A stretch of DNA of 64,000 bases from Sandarakinorhabdus sp. AAP62 (GCF_000331225.1 NZ_ANFY01000004.1:124001-188000), one strand, 5' to 3'. Shown: positions 1 through 9,490, counted from the stretch's first letter. Translations and numbers: made by a program. The notes: a model not told the origin generated them from the letters alone.

Positions 1-761
1 GCATAGAGCGTTGTCGTCTTGCCGCTGCCCGTCGGCCCCGTCACCAGCACCAGGCCATTGGCTTCGGCGAGGCCGGCGCGGAAGGCCCGTTCGGCCGCGG
101 CGGGCATGCCGAGCGCGGCCAGATCGATACCGGCATTTTCCTTGTCGAGCAGGCGTAGCACCACGCGCTCACCGCCGCGCGCCGGCAGGGTGGAGACGCG
201 CACATCGAGCCGCTTGCCGCCCAGCGCCAGGTCCATGCGGCCATCCTGCGGCAGGCGCCGTTCGGCGATATCAAGCCGCGCCATCACCTTGATGCGGCTG
301 ACCAGCACCGGCGCCACACCGGGCGGCAGGCGGTGCATTTCCTTCAGCTCGCCATCGGCGCGCATCCGCACCACCAGCGCGCTTTCGAACGGTTCGATGT
401 GGATGTCCGAGGCCTTCAGGCGCGCGGCCTCGGCAATCAGCCCGTTGATCAGCCGGATGGCCGGCGCCTCGTCGTCGCTGGCCAGCAGGTCTTCGGCAGA
501 CGGCAGATCATCGCCAAAACCGGCCAGTTCGTCGGCCTCTCCGGCGTAGGAGGAGCGGGCATAATGATCCTGCAGCAGCCGGTCGAACTCGGCGTCGTCC
601 ACGTGCCTGAGCGCCAGCGGACGGCCGGCGACGCGGCGCACTTCGGCCAGGGCTGCCACGTTGCTGCCGGGCCGGCGCACCACTTCCGCCACGTCGCCCA
701 TCACGGTGACGATCATCCCTTGCGCCTTGGCAAAGGCATAAGAGAGGGCGGGCTGGCTCAT
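1..761 (-). CDS. gspE: Type II secretion ATPase GspE, 3' part beyond window
   Basis: N-terminal 253 residues of the cytoplasmic ATPase that powers the type II secretion pseudopilus. The reading runs leftward from an ATG at 761 and is cut by the window edge just after the Walker A motif GPTGSGKTTT (window bases about 4-46). Before it lie a GspE N-terminal domain and the conserved stretch ASDIHIEPFE, typical of GspE/PilB. The start overlaps the gspD stop by four bases (ATGA), so the two genes are translationally coupled in a gspC-D-E order. Walker B and the tetracysteine zinc motif would lie outside the window and could not be checked. Confidence 0.93.
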   Translation of the reverse strand, partial: MSQPALSYAFAKAQGMIVTVMGDVAEVVRRPGSNVAALAEVRRVAGRPLALRHVDDAEFDRLLQDHYARSSYAGEADELAGFGDDLPSAEDLLASDDEAPAIRLINGLIAEAARLKASDIHIEPFESALVVRMRADGELKEMHRLPPGVAPVLVSRIKVMARLDIAERRLPQDGRMDLALGGKRLDVRVSTLPARGGERVVLRLLDKENAGIDLAALGMPAAAERAFRAGLAEANGLVLVTGPTGSGKTTTLY

Positions 762-2857
762 GGTTTGGGCGGGGCAGGCGGCGCAGCAGCAGGGGGGGCG
801 CCCGGGATCGGCGCCTTCAGATAGTCACGCACCAGCGCATCGATGCTGGTGTCCTGCGTGCCCTCGCGGCGGGCCTGTTCGGCGCGCACATATTGATAGC
901 GATCGCCGGTCATCCGTTCGGCATCCTCGGCATTGCGGATGATGGTCGGGCGGATGAACACCATCAGGTTGGTCTTGGTGCGGTTGCGCGATTTCGAACG
1001 GAACAGATTGCCGAGGAAGGGAATATCGCCCAGCAGCGGCACCTTCTCGATGGCGCGGCGCTCATTCTCGTCAATCAGGCCGCCGAGCGCGAGGATCTGG
1101 CCATCGTCCACCGTCACCGTGGTTGAAATCTCGCGCTTGTTGAGGATCAGGTCGGGCACGTTCTGGGTGATCACGGCATCCGAAATGCTGCTCACTTCCT
1201 GGCGCAGATTGAGCTTGATGGTGCCGCCGGCGTTGATCTGCGGGCGCACATCCAGCGCAATGCCGATGTCCTGCCGCTGCACGGTGCGGAAGGCATTGTC
1301 GAAATTGTTGGAAAGCGCCTGTCCGGTGGCCAGCGGCACGTTCTGGCCCACCAATATGCGCGCCTGGGCGTTGTCGAGCGTCACCACCGACGGGGTGGAG
1401 AGCACGTTCGACGCGGTATCGGCCTTCACGGCATTGACCACGAAACCGAACACCGCATTGCTACCGAGATTGCCGCCAAAGCCGAACTGGCCGCCATTGG
1501 CATTCAGGAGGCTGTTCACCGCTGCACTGCGCAGCGCCACCGTGGTCGCATTGTCCTGCCCATAGCGTTTTTCCGCCGCAATGGCCCCGGCCACCGCCAG
1601 CAGGTTGGGCGCAGCGTTGCTGTAGTTGGTGACGGAAAAGGGGATGTTGCTGTTGCCGGTGCCCGACAGCAGGAACTGCACCCCCAGCCGCTGGGCGGCA
1701 ATGTCGCTGATCTCGACGATCACGGCTTCCACCAGCACCTGTTCGCGGCGCACATCCAGCTGGCGGATCACTTCGCCCAGCCGGCGCTGCACATCGGCCG
1801 GCGCGGCAATCACGATGGCATTGGCGCCTTCATAACGCGCGATCACCGCCTGGCCGCGGCCGATGCTGGCACCGGGCACGAAACCGCTGGTGCCCAGCGA
1901 GCCTCCGCTTGGCGCTGCCTGCAGCGGCGCGCTGGTGGCGGGTTGCTGGCCCTGATTGGCGGCATTGGCGTTGCCGAACGCGCTCTGCACCGGCATCGCC
2001 TGCGGGGCGGACTGGCTGGCAGGGCTGACCGGCTGGCCCACCAGCTGCTGCAACACCGGCACCAGCTTTTCGGCATCGGCATGGTTGAGGAAGAACACCC
2101 GCACATCGCTGCCGGCCGCCGCCGCCTGATCGAGATCGGCGACGGTGCGCGCCAGCTTGGCCAGCGTGGCCGGATCGCCGCGCAGCACCAGTGAATTGCT
2201 GGCATCGACGGGCGCGACCTGCCAACCACGGCCTTCGGCAGAGCCTTGCGCGACCTGGGCGAGGCTGGTGGCAATCTCGCGCGCGCCGGCGTGTTTCAGC
2301 GGGATGATGCGCACGGCGGCCCGGTCCTGATCGATCTGGCGGGCCAGCTGGCGCACACGGGCGACATTATCGGCATAATCGGCGACGATCACCGCATTGC
2401 CGGCGCGATTGGCGGTCACCTGGCCCTCGCGGGAGACGAGCGGGCGCAGCGTTTCGATGGCTGAGGCGGCATCGATGAAATTCAGGTTGAGCACGGTGGT
2501 TTCAAACCGGTCCCGGCCCTGGCCACCCGACGGCTGCGTGGCAGCCCCATCGGCCGGCGCCACGCGGAACGCCCCGCCCGCAGCCGGCGTGACGACGAGG
2601 CCATTGGCGCGCAGGGTGGAGAGGAAGAGCTCGAAATAGCCGGCCTGATCAAGCGGCCGTTCGGAGACGACCGACACCTTCCCCTGCACGCGCGGATCGA
2701 TGATGAAGGTGCGCCCCGTCGCGCGCGACACATCCTGGATGAAGGCGCGCACATCGGCATCGCGCAGATTGACCGTCTGCTGGGCCAGCACCGGGGCCGC
2801 GACCAGCAGAAGTGCAAGCAGCAACGTGGCGGGGGCAGGGGCGAATTTGCGGGTCAT
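758..2857 (-). CDS. gspD: Type II secretion outer-membrane secretin GspD
   Basis: 699 residues, within the normal GspD range. Residues 1-25 form a signal peptide ending in PVLAQ. An N0 domain follows (VNLRDADVRAFIQDVSRATG), then N1-N3 ring-building repeats with Gly/Ala/Gln-rich linkers around residues 280-330, then the C-terminal secretin barrel with the signature VPLLGDIPFLGNLF near residue 620. It forms the outer-membrane pore for folded exoproteins. It overlaps gspC upstream and gspE downstream by four bases each, implying one transcript. The Pro/Ala-rich tail after the barrel would be the place for a pilotin contact, but no such site is recognised. Confidence 0.95.
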   Translation of the reverse strand: MTRKFAPAPATLLLALLLVAAPVLAQQTVNLRDADVRAFIQDVSRATGRTFIIDPRVQGKVSVVSERPLDQAGYFELFLSTLRANGLVVTPAAGGAFRVAPADGAATQPSGGQGRDRFETTVLNLNFIDAASAIETLRPLVSREGQVTANRAGNAVIVADYADNVARVRQLARQIDQDRAAVRIIPLKHAGAREIATSLAQVAQGSAEGRGWQVAPVDASNSLVLRGDPATLAKLARTVADLDQAAAAGSDVRVFFLNHADAEKLVPVLQQLVGQPVSPASQSAPQAMPVQSAFGNANAANQGQQPATSAPLQAAPSGGSLGTSGFVPGASIGRGQAVIARYEGANAIVIAAPADVQRRLGEVIRQLDVRREQVLVEAVIVEISDIAAQRLGVQFLLSGTGNSNIPFSVTNYSNAAPNLLAVAGAIAAEKRYGQDNATTVALRSAAVNSLLNANGGQFGFGGNLGSNAVFGFVVNAVKADTASNVLSTPSVVTLDNAQARILVGQNVPLATGQALSNNFDNAFRTVQRQDIGIALDVRPQINAGGTIKLNLRQEVSSISDAVITQNVPDLILNKREISTTVTVDDGQILALGGLIDENERRAIEKVPLLGDIPFLGNLFRSKSRNRTKTNLMVFIRPTIIRNAEDAERMTGDRYQYVRAEQARREGTQDTSIDALVRDYLKAPIPGAPPAAAPPAPPKP

Positions 2858-3336
2858 TTCTTGTCCTGCCGGGGCGGTGCGGCATCGGCGGCACTGCCCG
2901 ATTGATCGATATAGAGTTGCTCTCGCGCGCCGCCGCGATCCAGCGTCACGGATTCAAATTCCACCGCTGCAAGGCGCACGCCGGGCATGATCTCCTCGCC
3001 CACGCCCACGCTTTTCTGCTGGCCGTCGGGCGTCGCCAGGATCGCCGATCCCCGGCCTGATGCTGCATCAACGCGCGTGCCGAGCAGCACCAGATCGAGC
3101 GCCGAAACCGCGTCGGCCGTTGCCGGGCCAGTCGGGAAGAACGGATCAACCGCCACCACCACCGGCCCCGAAGGCAGCGCCGCCAATGGCATGCCAAGCG
3201 GCCCCGCCGGCGTGATCGCCAGCCAGAAGAGACGCGCCGCGACCATCCCGGCCAGCCCCCAGCCAGCCAGTTCGGCACCGCCCAGCAGGCGGGCCGGCCA
3301 TGGTGGTTTTTCCTCGGTCCGGATCAGCGGCTGCAC
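2854..3336 (-). CDS. gspC: Type II secretion inner-membrane protein GspC, short form
   Basis: 160 residues, shorter than the roughly 270-300 of enterobacterial GspC. One membrane segment lies at about residues 22-44 (AGWGLAGMVAARLFWLAI). The periplasmic HR domain follows, with the GspC-like strand pattern LDLVLLGTRVDA and a GEEIMPGVRL turn. No PDZ or coiled-coil domain follows, which is common in alphaproteobacterial GspC. It links the inner-membrane platform to the N0 domain of GspD, encoded immediately downstream with a four-base overlap. Assignment rests mainly on position and the HR-like segment. Confidence 0.8.
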   Translation of the reverse strand: MQPLIRTEEKPPWPARLLGGAELAGWGLAGMVAARLFWLAITPAGPLGMPLAALPSGPVVVAVDPFFPTGPATADAVSALDLVLLGTRVDAASGRGSAILATPDGQQKSVGVGEEIMPGVRLAAVEFESVTLDRGGAREQLYIDQSGSAADAAPPRQDKK

Positions 3337-3451
3337 CCCTCAAAACGCAATCATCCGCAAGCGTTCGCAGCCTAGCCGGATTCGCTTCATGTGCCAGCCC
3401 CTATCGGCTGCGTGTGACGGTTGGGTTACAGCTGCGTGACAGCGTTTGGGC

Positions 3452-4687
3452 TCACTTGGGCGGCTGCAGCAGATTGTGACGGCGCAGCACGGCCTGCAAC
3501 TGGTCGTGCGGCAGGGCCGAAACCGTCCAGTAATCGGCGCCAGTCATGGTCTTGGCGGCGATCATGGCGTTGATCACGGCTTCTTCCACGCCTTCGATGG
3601 TGGCGGTGAAGAGCGGGTTGATGGCGGCGTTGGGCAGGCGCGCTACCGTGGCCGGTGTGTCGGCGGCTGCGTGCCAGTTGCCATCATCCACGCCCGGATT
3701 GGCGGTGGAAAAGGCGATGAAGATATCGCCCGAACCATCGGCCAGGATCGAGCCCAGCCGGCCCAGGCCCGCCGTGCCGCGCCGGGCCAGCCGCTTCAAC
3801 TGTTCGGCGGTAAGCGGCGCATCGGTGGCGATGACGATGATGATGGAGCCGCGATGCTCTTCGTCGCGATCATCAGCCAGCGCCAGCTTCTTCGGGTCGC
3901 ACACGGGCGCAGTCTTGCCGCGGCGCTGCTGCGGGGTGGGCAGCAGCTTCGTCACGCAAGGCTCCTGCAAGTTCATTTCGCGCGCGACGTTGATGCCGGC
4001 AATGCGCAGTCCCATCGCCGATCCGTAATTGCACTGCACCAGCACGCCGACGGTGTAGCCGCCTTCGGCCGTCATCAGCTTGCGCGATGCCGTGCCGGTG
4101 CCGCCCTTGAAGCCGTTGCACAGCATGCCGGTGCCGCCGCCCACATTGCCTTCCGCCACCGGGCCCGGTTTGGCGCTGTCCATCGCGTCCAGCGTGTCCT
4201 GCACGGTCACATGCTGGCCGGCCATGTCGTGCAGCGTCGCATCGGCGGTTTCAGCGACCAGCGGATACCAGAAGGCGCCCTTGCGGTGATCGGCCAGCCA
4301 TTTGAAGGCAGCGTCGCGCACCACGCCCACGCTGCCGGTGCCGGTGATCAGGATCGGCGTTTCCAGTACGCCGCCTTCCTCCACCCAGTGGGTGCCGGTC
4401 ATGTCGCCATTGCCGTTGCCGGCAAAGAAGCCGGCAAACACGCCGCGATGATCGGCTTTCCCGCGCGGGAAGATGGCGGTGACGCCGGTCCGCACCGGGC
4501 CTTTGCCCCGCTCCCGTGCGCCATCACCCGATATCAACGTCTTGAAGCCGACTTCGATGCCGGGAACATCGGTGATGGCATTCAGCGGGCCCGGCACACC
4601 GTCAAAGGGCACGCCCAGATCGCGGGCGCGCGGGCCGGCGGTTGCACTGCTGGCCAGAATCGCGGCCGCCAGGATCAGATGCTTCAT
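3452..4687 (-). CDS. P1 family (S58, DmpA-type) aminopeptidase, exported
   Basis: 411 residues from the ATG at 4687, chosen because it begins a clear signal peptide (MKHLILAAAILASSATAG); an in-frame extension to 4822 has no such signal. DmpA-family peptidases are Ntn-fold enzymes that self-cleave before a catalytic serine. The family features are visible: GNVGGGTGMLCNGFKGG at about 180-196 and the Gly280-Ser281 junction before IIIVIATDAPL, where autoproteolysis would occur. Substrates in the family are short peptides with N-terminal D- or L-residues, or beta-peptides; the specificity here is unknown. Divergent from the helicase at 4935. Confidence 0.88.
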   Translation of the reverse strand: MKHLILAAAILASSATAGPRARDLGVPFDGVPGPLNAITDVPGIEVGFKTLISGDGARERGKGPVRTGVTAIFPRGKADHRGVFAGFFAGNGNGDMTGTHWVEEGGVLETPILITGTGSVGVVRDAAFKWLADHRKGAFWYPLVAETADATLHDMAGQHVTVQDTLDAMDSAKPGPVAEGNVGGGTGMLCNGFKGGTGTASRKLMTAEGGYTVGVLVQCNYGSAMGLRIAGINVAREMNLQEPCVTKLLPTPQQRRGKTAPVCDPKKLALADDRDEEHRGSIIIVIATDAPLTAEQLKRLARRGTAGLGRLGSILADGSGDIFIAFSTANPGVDDGNWHAAADTPATVARLPNAAINPLFTATIEGVEEAVINAMIAAKTMTGADYWTVSALPHDQLQAVLRRHNLLQPPK

Positions 4688-4934
4688 GGTTTTTCCCCCG
4701 TTGGCAGCAAGGCTAGCCGGAGGCAGCGGCCGGCGCAAATTTGACTTCTGTGCACAATGCGTCCAAAGGGCGCCGACAACTCGATGGGCGCGTGATCGGA
4801 GCACCAAGCTCCAGGGCCCCACCCCCCAAACTTGCTTCCCTTATCACGCGGGTTGCCAGGCAACCCCGGGTCTTTTGGCCCTCCCGGTTGGCATGGTGCC
4901 TTCCGGGCGCATGATATTGTTGGAACAAACTCAC

Positions 4935-6410
4935 ATGAACTTCTCTGATCTCGCGCTTGCCGAGCCGATTGCCCGCGCCATTGCCGACAAGGGCTATGAC
5001 ACGCCGTCGCCGATCCAGCAGGCGGCGATCCCGCCAGCGCTGGCCGGCAACGACGTGCTGGGCCTCGCCCAGACCGGCACCGGCAAGACGGCGGCCTTCG
5101 CGCTGCCGATCCTCAACCGCCTCGCTGCCAACCCCAAGCATCGCCTGAAGCTCTCCACCCGCGTGCTGGTGCTGGCACCCACCCGCGAACTGGCCGCGCA
5201 GATTGCCGCCAGCTTCACCGCCTACGGCCGTTACCTCAAGCTGTCGGTCGCCTGCGTGTTTGGCGGCGTGCCGATCGGCCGCCAGGAACGCGCGCTGTTC
5301 CCGGGTGTGGACGTGCTGGTGGCCACGCCGGGCCGTCTGCTCGATCTGGTGATGAAGGGCGCGTGCGACCTTGGCCATGTCGAGATGCTGGTGCTCGACG
5401 AATGCGATCAGATGCTCGATCTCGGCTTCGTGCATGATCTGAAGCGCATCACCGGCCTGCTGCCCAAGCAGCGCCAGTCGATGCTGTTTTCCGCGACGCT
5501 GCCGCCCGCCATCGAGGAACTGGCCCAGCGTTACCTGAAGAACCCGGTCAAGGTCGCCGTGAAGCCGGCCGCCACCACCGCCGAGCGTGTGGTGCAATCG
5601 GTGATCCATGTTTCCCAGCCGGAAAAGCTGGCGCTGCTGGCGCATCTGCTGGTGGATGAGGACGTGGCCAGCACCATCGTCTTCACCCGCACCAAGCATG
5701 GCGCCGATCGCGTTGTGCGCCAGCTTTCCGCGCACAAGATCGCGGCGGAGGCCATTCACGGCAATCGCAGCCAGGCCCAGCGCACCCGCGCGCTCACCGC
5801 GTTCCGCTCGGGCGAGATCAAGGTGCTGGTGGCGACCGATATCGCGGCCCGCGGCCTCGACATCCCGGCGGTGAGCCACATCTTCAACTATGAACTTCCG
5901 AACGTGCCGGAACAATATGTGCACCGCATCGGCCGCACCGCCCGCGCTGGCCGCGAAGGCCGGGCGATTGCGCTGTGCGCGCCCGACGAGCGCCCGTATC
6001 TGAAGGATATCGAGCGCCTGATCCGCATGCCACTCGACCAGCAGCCGCTGCCGGCCAATTTCCGCGATCTGGTGGGGCTGACGGCCAAGCTGATCAAGTC
6101 CAGCCCGTCGGCCGCCGAACCGCCGCGTGAAGAGCGCAATTTCAACCGCGGCCCCAGTGGCCGTGGCCGTGATCCGCGCGCCGTGGTTCATGCCGATGGC
6201 CGGGGTCCGCGACGCGAAGGCGGCGGTGGCCGTGACGGTGGCCGTGAAGCGGCCCGTGACGGTGCCCGCCGCGAAGGCGGCTTTGGTCGCCCCGAAGGCG
6301 CCCGCCCGCAAGGCCCGCGTCCGCAAGGTGCTCGCCCGCAGGGTCGTCCCGGTGGCGGCTTCGGCGGTCAGCGGGGCAGCGGTCAGCGCCGTTCGCCCGC
6401 CGGTCGCTGA
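4935..6410 (+). CDS. DEAD-box family ATP-dependent RNA helicase (DECD variant)
   Basis: 491 residues of RhlE type. Motifs in order: Q motif (SPIQQAAIP, 25-33), Walker A AQTGTGKT (45-52), PTREL, TPGR, DECD (155-158) in place of DEAD, SAT, ARGLDIP and HRIGRTARAG. The C-terminal tail of about 110 residues is basic, low-complexity Gly/Arg/Pro with repeated RPQG units, as in RNA-binding tails of cold-induced helicases. The start at 4935 gives the normal N-terminus; an alternative in-frame ATG at 4911 adds eight residues. A strong hairpin terminator follows at once. Likely role: RNA remodelling in ribosome assembly or cold adaptation (inference). Confidence 0.94.
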   Translation: MNFSDLALAEPIARAIADKGYDTPSPIQQAAIPPALAGNDVLGLAQTGTGKTAAFALPILNRLAANPKHRLKLSTRVLVLAPTRELAAQIAASFTAYGRYLKLSVACVFGGVPIGRQERALFPGVDVLVATPGRLLDLVMKGACDLGHVEMLVLDECDQMLDLGFVHDLKRITGLLPKQRQSMLFSATLPPAIEELAQRYLKNPVKVAVKPAATTAERVVQSVIHVSQPEKLALLAHLLVDEDVASTIVFTRTKHGADRVVRQLSAHKIAAEAIHGNRSQAQRTRALTAFRSGEIKVLVATDIAARGLDIPAVSHIFNYELPNVPEQYVHRIGRTARAGREGRAIALCAPDERPYLKDIERLIRMPLDQQPLPANFRDLVGLTAKLIKSSPSAAEPPREERNFNRGPSGRGRDPRAVVHADGRGPRREGGGGRDGGREAARDGARREGGFGRPEGARPQGPRPQGARPQGRPGGGFGGQRGSGQRRSPAGR

Positions 6411-6420
6411 TCGACTGACA

Positions 6421-6459
6421 CGAAAAACCCCCGCCAGAGCGATCTGGCGGGGGTTTTCG
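6421..6459. terminator. Bidirectional Rho-independent terminator
   Basis: An 11-bp GC stem (6428-6438 with 6443-6453, loop GCGA) flanked by AAAAA on the left and TTTT on the right. It can therefore end transcripts from both the helicase (plus strand) and the convergent cyclophilin gene (minus strand). Confidence 0.92.
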
Positions 6460-6479
6460 TTTGCGTCAGGCGTTGCGGC

Positions 6480-6929
6480 TCAGGCCACGGTCGCCTTCAC
6501 GATGCTGCCCGGCGTGCGCGGCGGTTCGCCCTTGGGCAGCGCGTCGACATGTTCCATGCCGGAAATCACTTCACCCCACACCGTGTACTGGCGGTCGAGG
6601 AAGCGGGCATCGTCAAAGCAGATGAAGAACTGGCTGTTGGCGCTGTGCGGCGCGCTGGTGCGGGCCATCGAGCAGACGCCGCGCACGTGCGGCACGTCGT
6701 TGAATTCGGCCTTCAGGTCGGGCAGGTCGCTGCCGCCGGTGCCGGTGCCCTTGGGGCAGCCGCCCTGGGCCATGAAGCCGGGGATCACGCGGTGGAACTT
6801 GACGCCGTTGTAGAAACCCTGACGCGCCAGCGTGGTGATGCGTGTCACATGGCCGGGGGCGACATCGGGGCGCAGCTTGATGACGACATCGCCGCCGCTG
6901 TCGAGAGTAAGGGTAAGCGTTTCGGCCAT
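6480..6929 (-). CDS. Cyclophilin-type peptidyl-prolyl cis-trans isomerase
   Basis: 149 residues with no signal peptide, so probably cytoplasmic. Core cyclophilin signatures are present: FHRVIPGFMAQGG near residue 48-60 (catalytic Arg in FHRVI), the SQFFI segment near 99-103 and a VWGEVISGM segment. The enzyme catalyses isomerisation of X-Pro bonds during protein folding. Convergent with the helicase gene and sharing its terminator; upstream it is separated by 34 bases from the thioesterase stop, so it could be the last gene of the thioesterase/P450 transcript or have its own promoter. Confidence 0.95.
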   Translation of the reverse strand: MAETLTLTLDSGGDVVIKLRPDVAPGHVTRITTLARQGFYNGVKFHRVIPGFMAQGGCPKGTGTGGSDLPDLKAEFNDVPHVRGVCSMARTSAPHSANSQFFICFDDARFLDRQYTVWGEVISGMEHVDALPKGEPPRTPGSIVKATVA

Positions 6930-6963
6930 GGTGCGTCTCCGGTTCGGGGGGGAAAGTCACCCC

Positions 6964-7413
6964 CTAGCCGCGAAGCCGCAGCGCCTCAAGCCGTTCCCGC
7001 ATGGCGGGCGGAATCGGGGATGGGGCGGCGCCTGGCTCGCGGTGCACCAGGATGCTGTCGCACAGGGCAATGCAGTGTGGACCGTCCGCGCCGTCCTGAA
7101 AGGCCGCCATCGCCACGGTGAAGCTGCTGCTGCCGATGCGGCTGATGGCGAGGGTGACGGTGACGGGCGCCGGATAATCGCCTTCGGCCAGATAATCGAT
7201 GGCGACATGCGCCACCACGACATGGGATCGTGTCTTGTCCGGCGGCGGCGCCCCCGGCCCAAAGCGCAGGAAACGCACGCGGGTTTCCTCGAACAAACGG
7301 GCAAAGGCCACGTTGTTGAGGTGGCCGTTCACATCCATGTCGCCAAAGCGCGTTTCAAGGCGCAGCCTGTCGGGATAGGCGTCAGGCTGACGCCGCCGTG
7401 GGTCGTCCTTCAC
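6964..7413 (-). CDS. Hotdog-fold acyl-CoA thioesterase (YbgC/4HBT type)
   Basis: 149 residues. The hotdog signature D(M)DVNGHLNNVAFARLFEETR lies near residues 25-45, with the catalytic-type Asp followed by GHLNN. Such enzymes hydrolyse acyl-CoA thioesters. It overlaps the P450 stop by four bases (ATGA), and the P450 overlaps the crotonase in the same way, so the three form one coupled operon acting on an acyl-CoA or a hydroxylated acid. The substrate cannot be read from the sequence. Confidence 0.85.
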   Translation of the reverse strand: MKDDPRRRQPDAYPDRLRLETRFGDMDVNGHLNNVAFARLFEETRVRFLRFGPGAPPPDKTRSHVVVAHVAIDYLAEGDYPAPVTVTLAISRIGSSSFTVAMAAFQDGADGPHCIALCDSILVHREPGAAPSPIPPAMRERLEALRLRG

Positions 7414-8717
7414 CGCAGGCTGTACCGGATCGGCATGGATTTCAGGCCCGACACGAAATTGGCGACCGACAGTTTCGGTTCGCCAGTGAGCGCAATTTCA
7501 TCCAGCCGTGGCAGCAGTTCGGCAAACAGGGCCCGCACTTCCATCCGCGCCAGATGCAGCCCCAGGCATTGGTGGACGCCGTTGCCAAAAGCCGTCTGCG
7601 GATTGTTGGCCCGGTCGACCTTGAAGCTGAAAGGGTCGTCGAACACGGCTTCGTCGCGGTTGCCGGACCAGTAGAACAGCGCCACGCCGTCACCGGCCTT
7701 GATGGTCTTGCCGCCGATCTCGGTATCCTGGGTGCAGGTGCGCATGAAATGCTTCACCGGCGTCACCCAGCGGATCATCTCTTCGACAGCGCCGGGAATC
7801 AGCGACGGGTCTGCCTTCAACTTCGCCATTTCCGCCGGATTTTTCGTCAGCGCCAGCAAGCCGCCCGAGGCGCTGCTGCTGGTGGTGTCGTGGCCGGCGG
7901 TGACCGTGATGGCATAGTAGCTGATGGCTTCCAGCATGCCGATGGGCTCGTCATCCACCATGCCCTGCGCGATCACGGTGGCCAGATCGTCGCGCGGATT
8001 GGCGCGCCGATCCGCCATCACCTCGCCGAAATAGGCGAAGAACTGCTGTACCAGCGCAAAGATATCGACTTGTGGGTCGCCGCTGGCTTCGGGGCCGCCC
8101 AAACCTTGCGTCAGGATGCGGCTACGGGCGACCACGTCAGGATCCTGCGGGCCAAAGATTTCCTGCGTCATCTGCAGCATGCGGCCTTCGTCCGCCTCGG
8201 GCAGGCCCAGGATCATCATGATGACGCGCAGCGGATACCAGAGCGCCACTTCATTCACAAAATCGCAGCTGCCGCCCAGCGACGCCATGTGGTCGACATG
8301 CGCCTTGGCAATGGCGGCGATCTGCGGTTCCAGCTTCTTCAAATTCTGCGGCATGAACCAGGTGTTGGTGATGCGGCGCAATTTCATGTGCAGCGGATCG
8401 TCCAGATCGACCAGCGTGCGGAACAGGTGCGTATCGCCGGTGGTGTTCTTCACCCACTCCTCGGCCTCGATGGGGCTGATATAGGTGCGTTCGCGGTTGA
8501 TGAAGCGATCATTGGCCTTGGAGATGGCCACGATATCGGCATGGCGGGTGATCGACCAGAAGGGGCGGAAGCCCTTGGGCTGGGTCCAGTGCACCGGGTC
8601 TTCCGCGCGCAATTTCGTGTAGGCGTCGTGGATGCTCTCATCGGCATAAGCCGCCGGGTTGACCAGCATGTCGTCGATGGTGTCGCTGTTGAAACCGGGG
8701 AAAGGCATGGCGGTCAT
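7410..8717 (-). CDS. Cytochrome P450
   Basis: 435 residues, soluble bacterial class. Visible P450 landmarks: I-helix oxygen-binding AGHDTTS, K-helix ExxR (EEMIRW), and heme loop FGNGVHQCLGLHLAR with the proximal Cys near residue 371. The N-terminus (DPVHWTQPKGFRPFWSITRHADI) resembles the CYP125/142 and linalool-hydroxylase type of family that oxidises terpenoid or steroid side chains; this specificity is an inference. No ferredoxin or reductase gene is adjacent, so electron partners must be elsewhere. Coupled by ATGA overlaps to the crotonase upstream and thioesterase downstream. Confidence 0.95.
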   Translation of the reverse strand: MTAMPFPGFNSDTIDDMLVNPAAYADESIHDAYTKLRAEDPVHWTQPKGFRPFWSITRHADIVAISKANDRFINRERTYISPIEAEEWVKNTTGDTHLFRTLVDLDDPLHMKLRRITNTWFMPQNLKKLEPQIAAIAKAHVDHMASLGGSCDFVNEVALWYPLRVIMMILGLPEADEGRMLQMTQEIFGPQDPDVVARSRILTQGLGGPEASGDPQVDIFALVQQFFAYFGEVMADRRANPRDDLATVIAQGMVDDEPIGMLEAISYYAITVTAGHDTTSSSASGGLLALTKNPAEMAKLKADPSLIPGAVEEMIRWVTPVKHFMRTCTQDTEIGGKTIKAGDGVALFYWSGNRDEAVFDDPFSFKVDRANNPQTAFGNGVHQCLGLHLARMEVRALFAELLPRLDEIALTGEPKLSVANFVSGLKSMPIRYSLR

Positions 8718-9490
8718 TGCTGGCGTCCTCTCGCTTGCACGGCGCCGCGTGCGGCTTCGACTTCGGCGGCGGAGACCTTGGCATTGGCCGCCGTCGAACG
8801 CTCGGCTTCCAACGCCATCCCGTCGCCGAAGGTCATGGCGTAACCGTCGTTGATCAGTTTCTTGTATCCACGCGCGAAACCGGGGGCGATGCTGGCCATG
8901 TCGTGGGCGAGCTTCACGGCGGCGGCGATCAGTTCATCGGCCGGCACCACCCGGTTGAGCAGGCCCCAGCGCTCGGCCATCGCGGCATCGAGGAAATTGC
9001 CGCTCAATGACAGTTCGCGCGCCCGATAGGGCCCGATCAGTCGGGAGAGTTTCTGGCTGAGCCCCCAGCCCGGCATGATGCCCACCCGCGCATGGGTATC
9101 GGCAAAGCGCGCATTCTCGCTGCCGATCAGCACATCGCAGGCCAGCGCCACTTCAAAGCCGCCGGTGATGGCGACGCCATTGATGGCGCCAATCACTGGC
9201 TTGCCGGTCTGTTCGATGGCCTTCACCGGGTTGTCGTCAGGGCCTTCCGCGTTCGCAGCACCAAGGCCCTGCTGGCCCAATTCCTTCAGGTCCAGCCCGG
9301 CCGTGAAGGCACGGGTGCCGGCACCGGTCAGCACGATGGCGCGCACATCATCGTCGGCTTCCAGCGCGCGGAACACGCGGGCCAATTCACGGCGCAGCGC
9401 CTGGCTCAGCGCATTCATCGCCTGCGGGCGATTGAGCGTGACGATGGCAACCGGGCCATCACGGCTGACCAAGACGACATCTTCGGACAT
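8714..9490 (-). CDS. Enoyl-CoA hydratase/isomerase family (crotonase) protein
   Basis: 258 residues of crotonase fold, first gene of the crotonase-P450-thioesterase operon. The oxyanion-hole region and ITGGFEVALACD, holding the first catalytic-type Glu, are present. The second catalytic Glu of true enoyl-CoA hydratases (usually in a QPE context) is replaced in the DTHARVGIMPGWG segment. The protein may therefore be an isomerase-like, hydrolase-like or altered hydratase member. The operon suggests work on the CoA ester of the P450 substrate or product. Confidence 0.9.
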   Translation of the reverse strand: MSEDVVLVSRDGPVAIVTLNRPQAMNALSQALRRELARVFRALEADDDVRAIVLTGAGTRAFTAGLDLKELGQQGLGAANAEGPDDNPVKAIEQTGKPVIGAINGVAITGGFEVALACDVLIGSENARFADTHARVGIMPGWGLSQKLSRLIGPYRARELSLSGNFLDAAMAERWGLLNRVVPADELIAAAVKLAHDMASIAPGFARGYKKLINDGYAMTFGDGMALEAERSTAANAKVSAAEVEAARGAVQARGRQQ

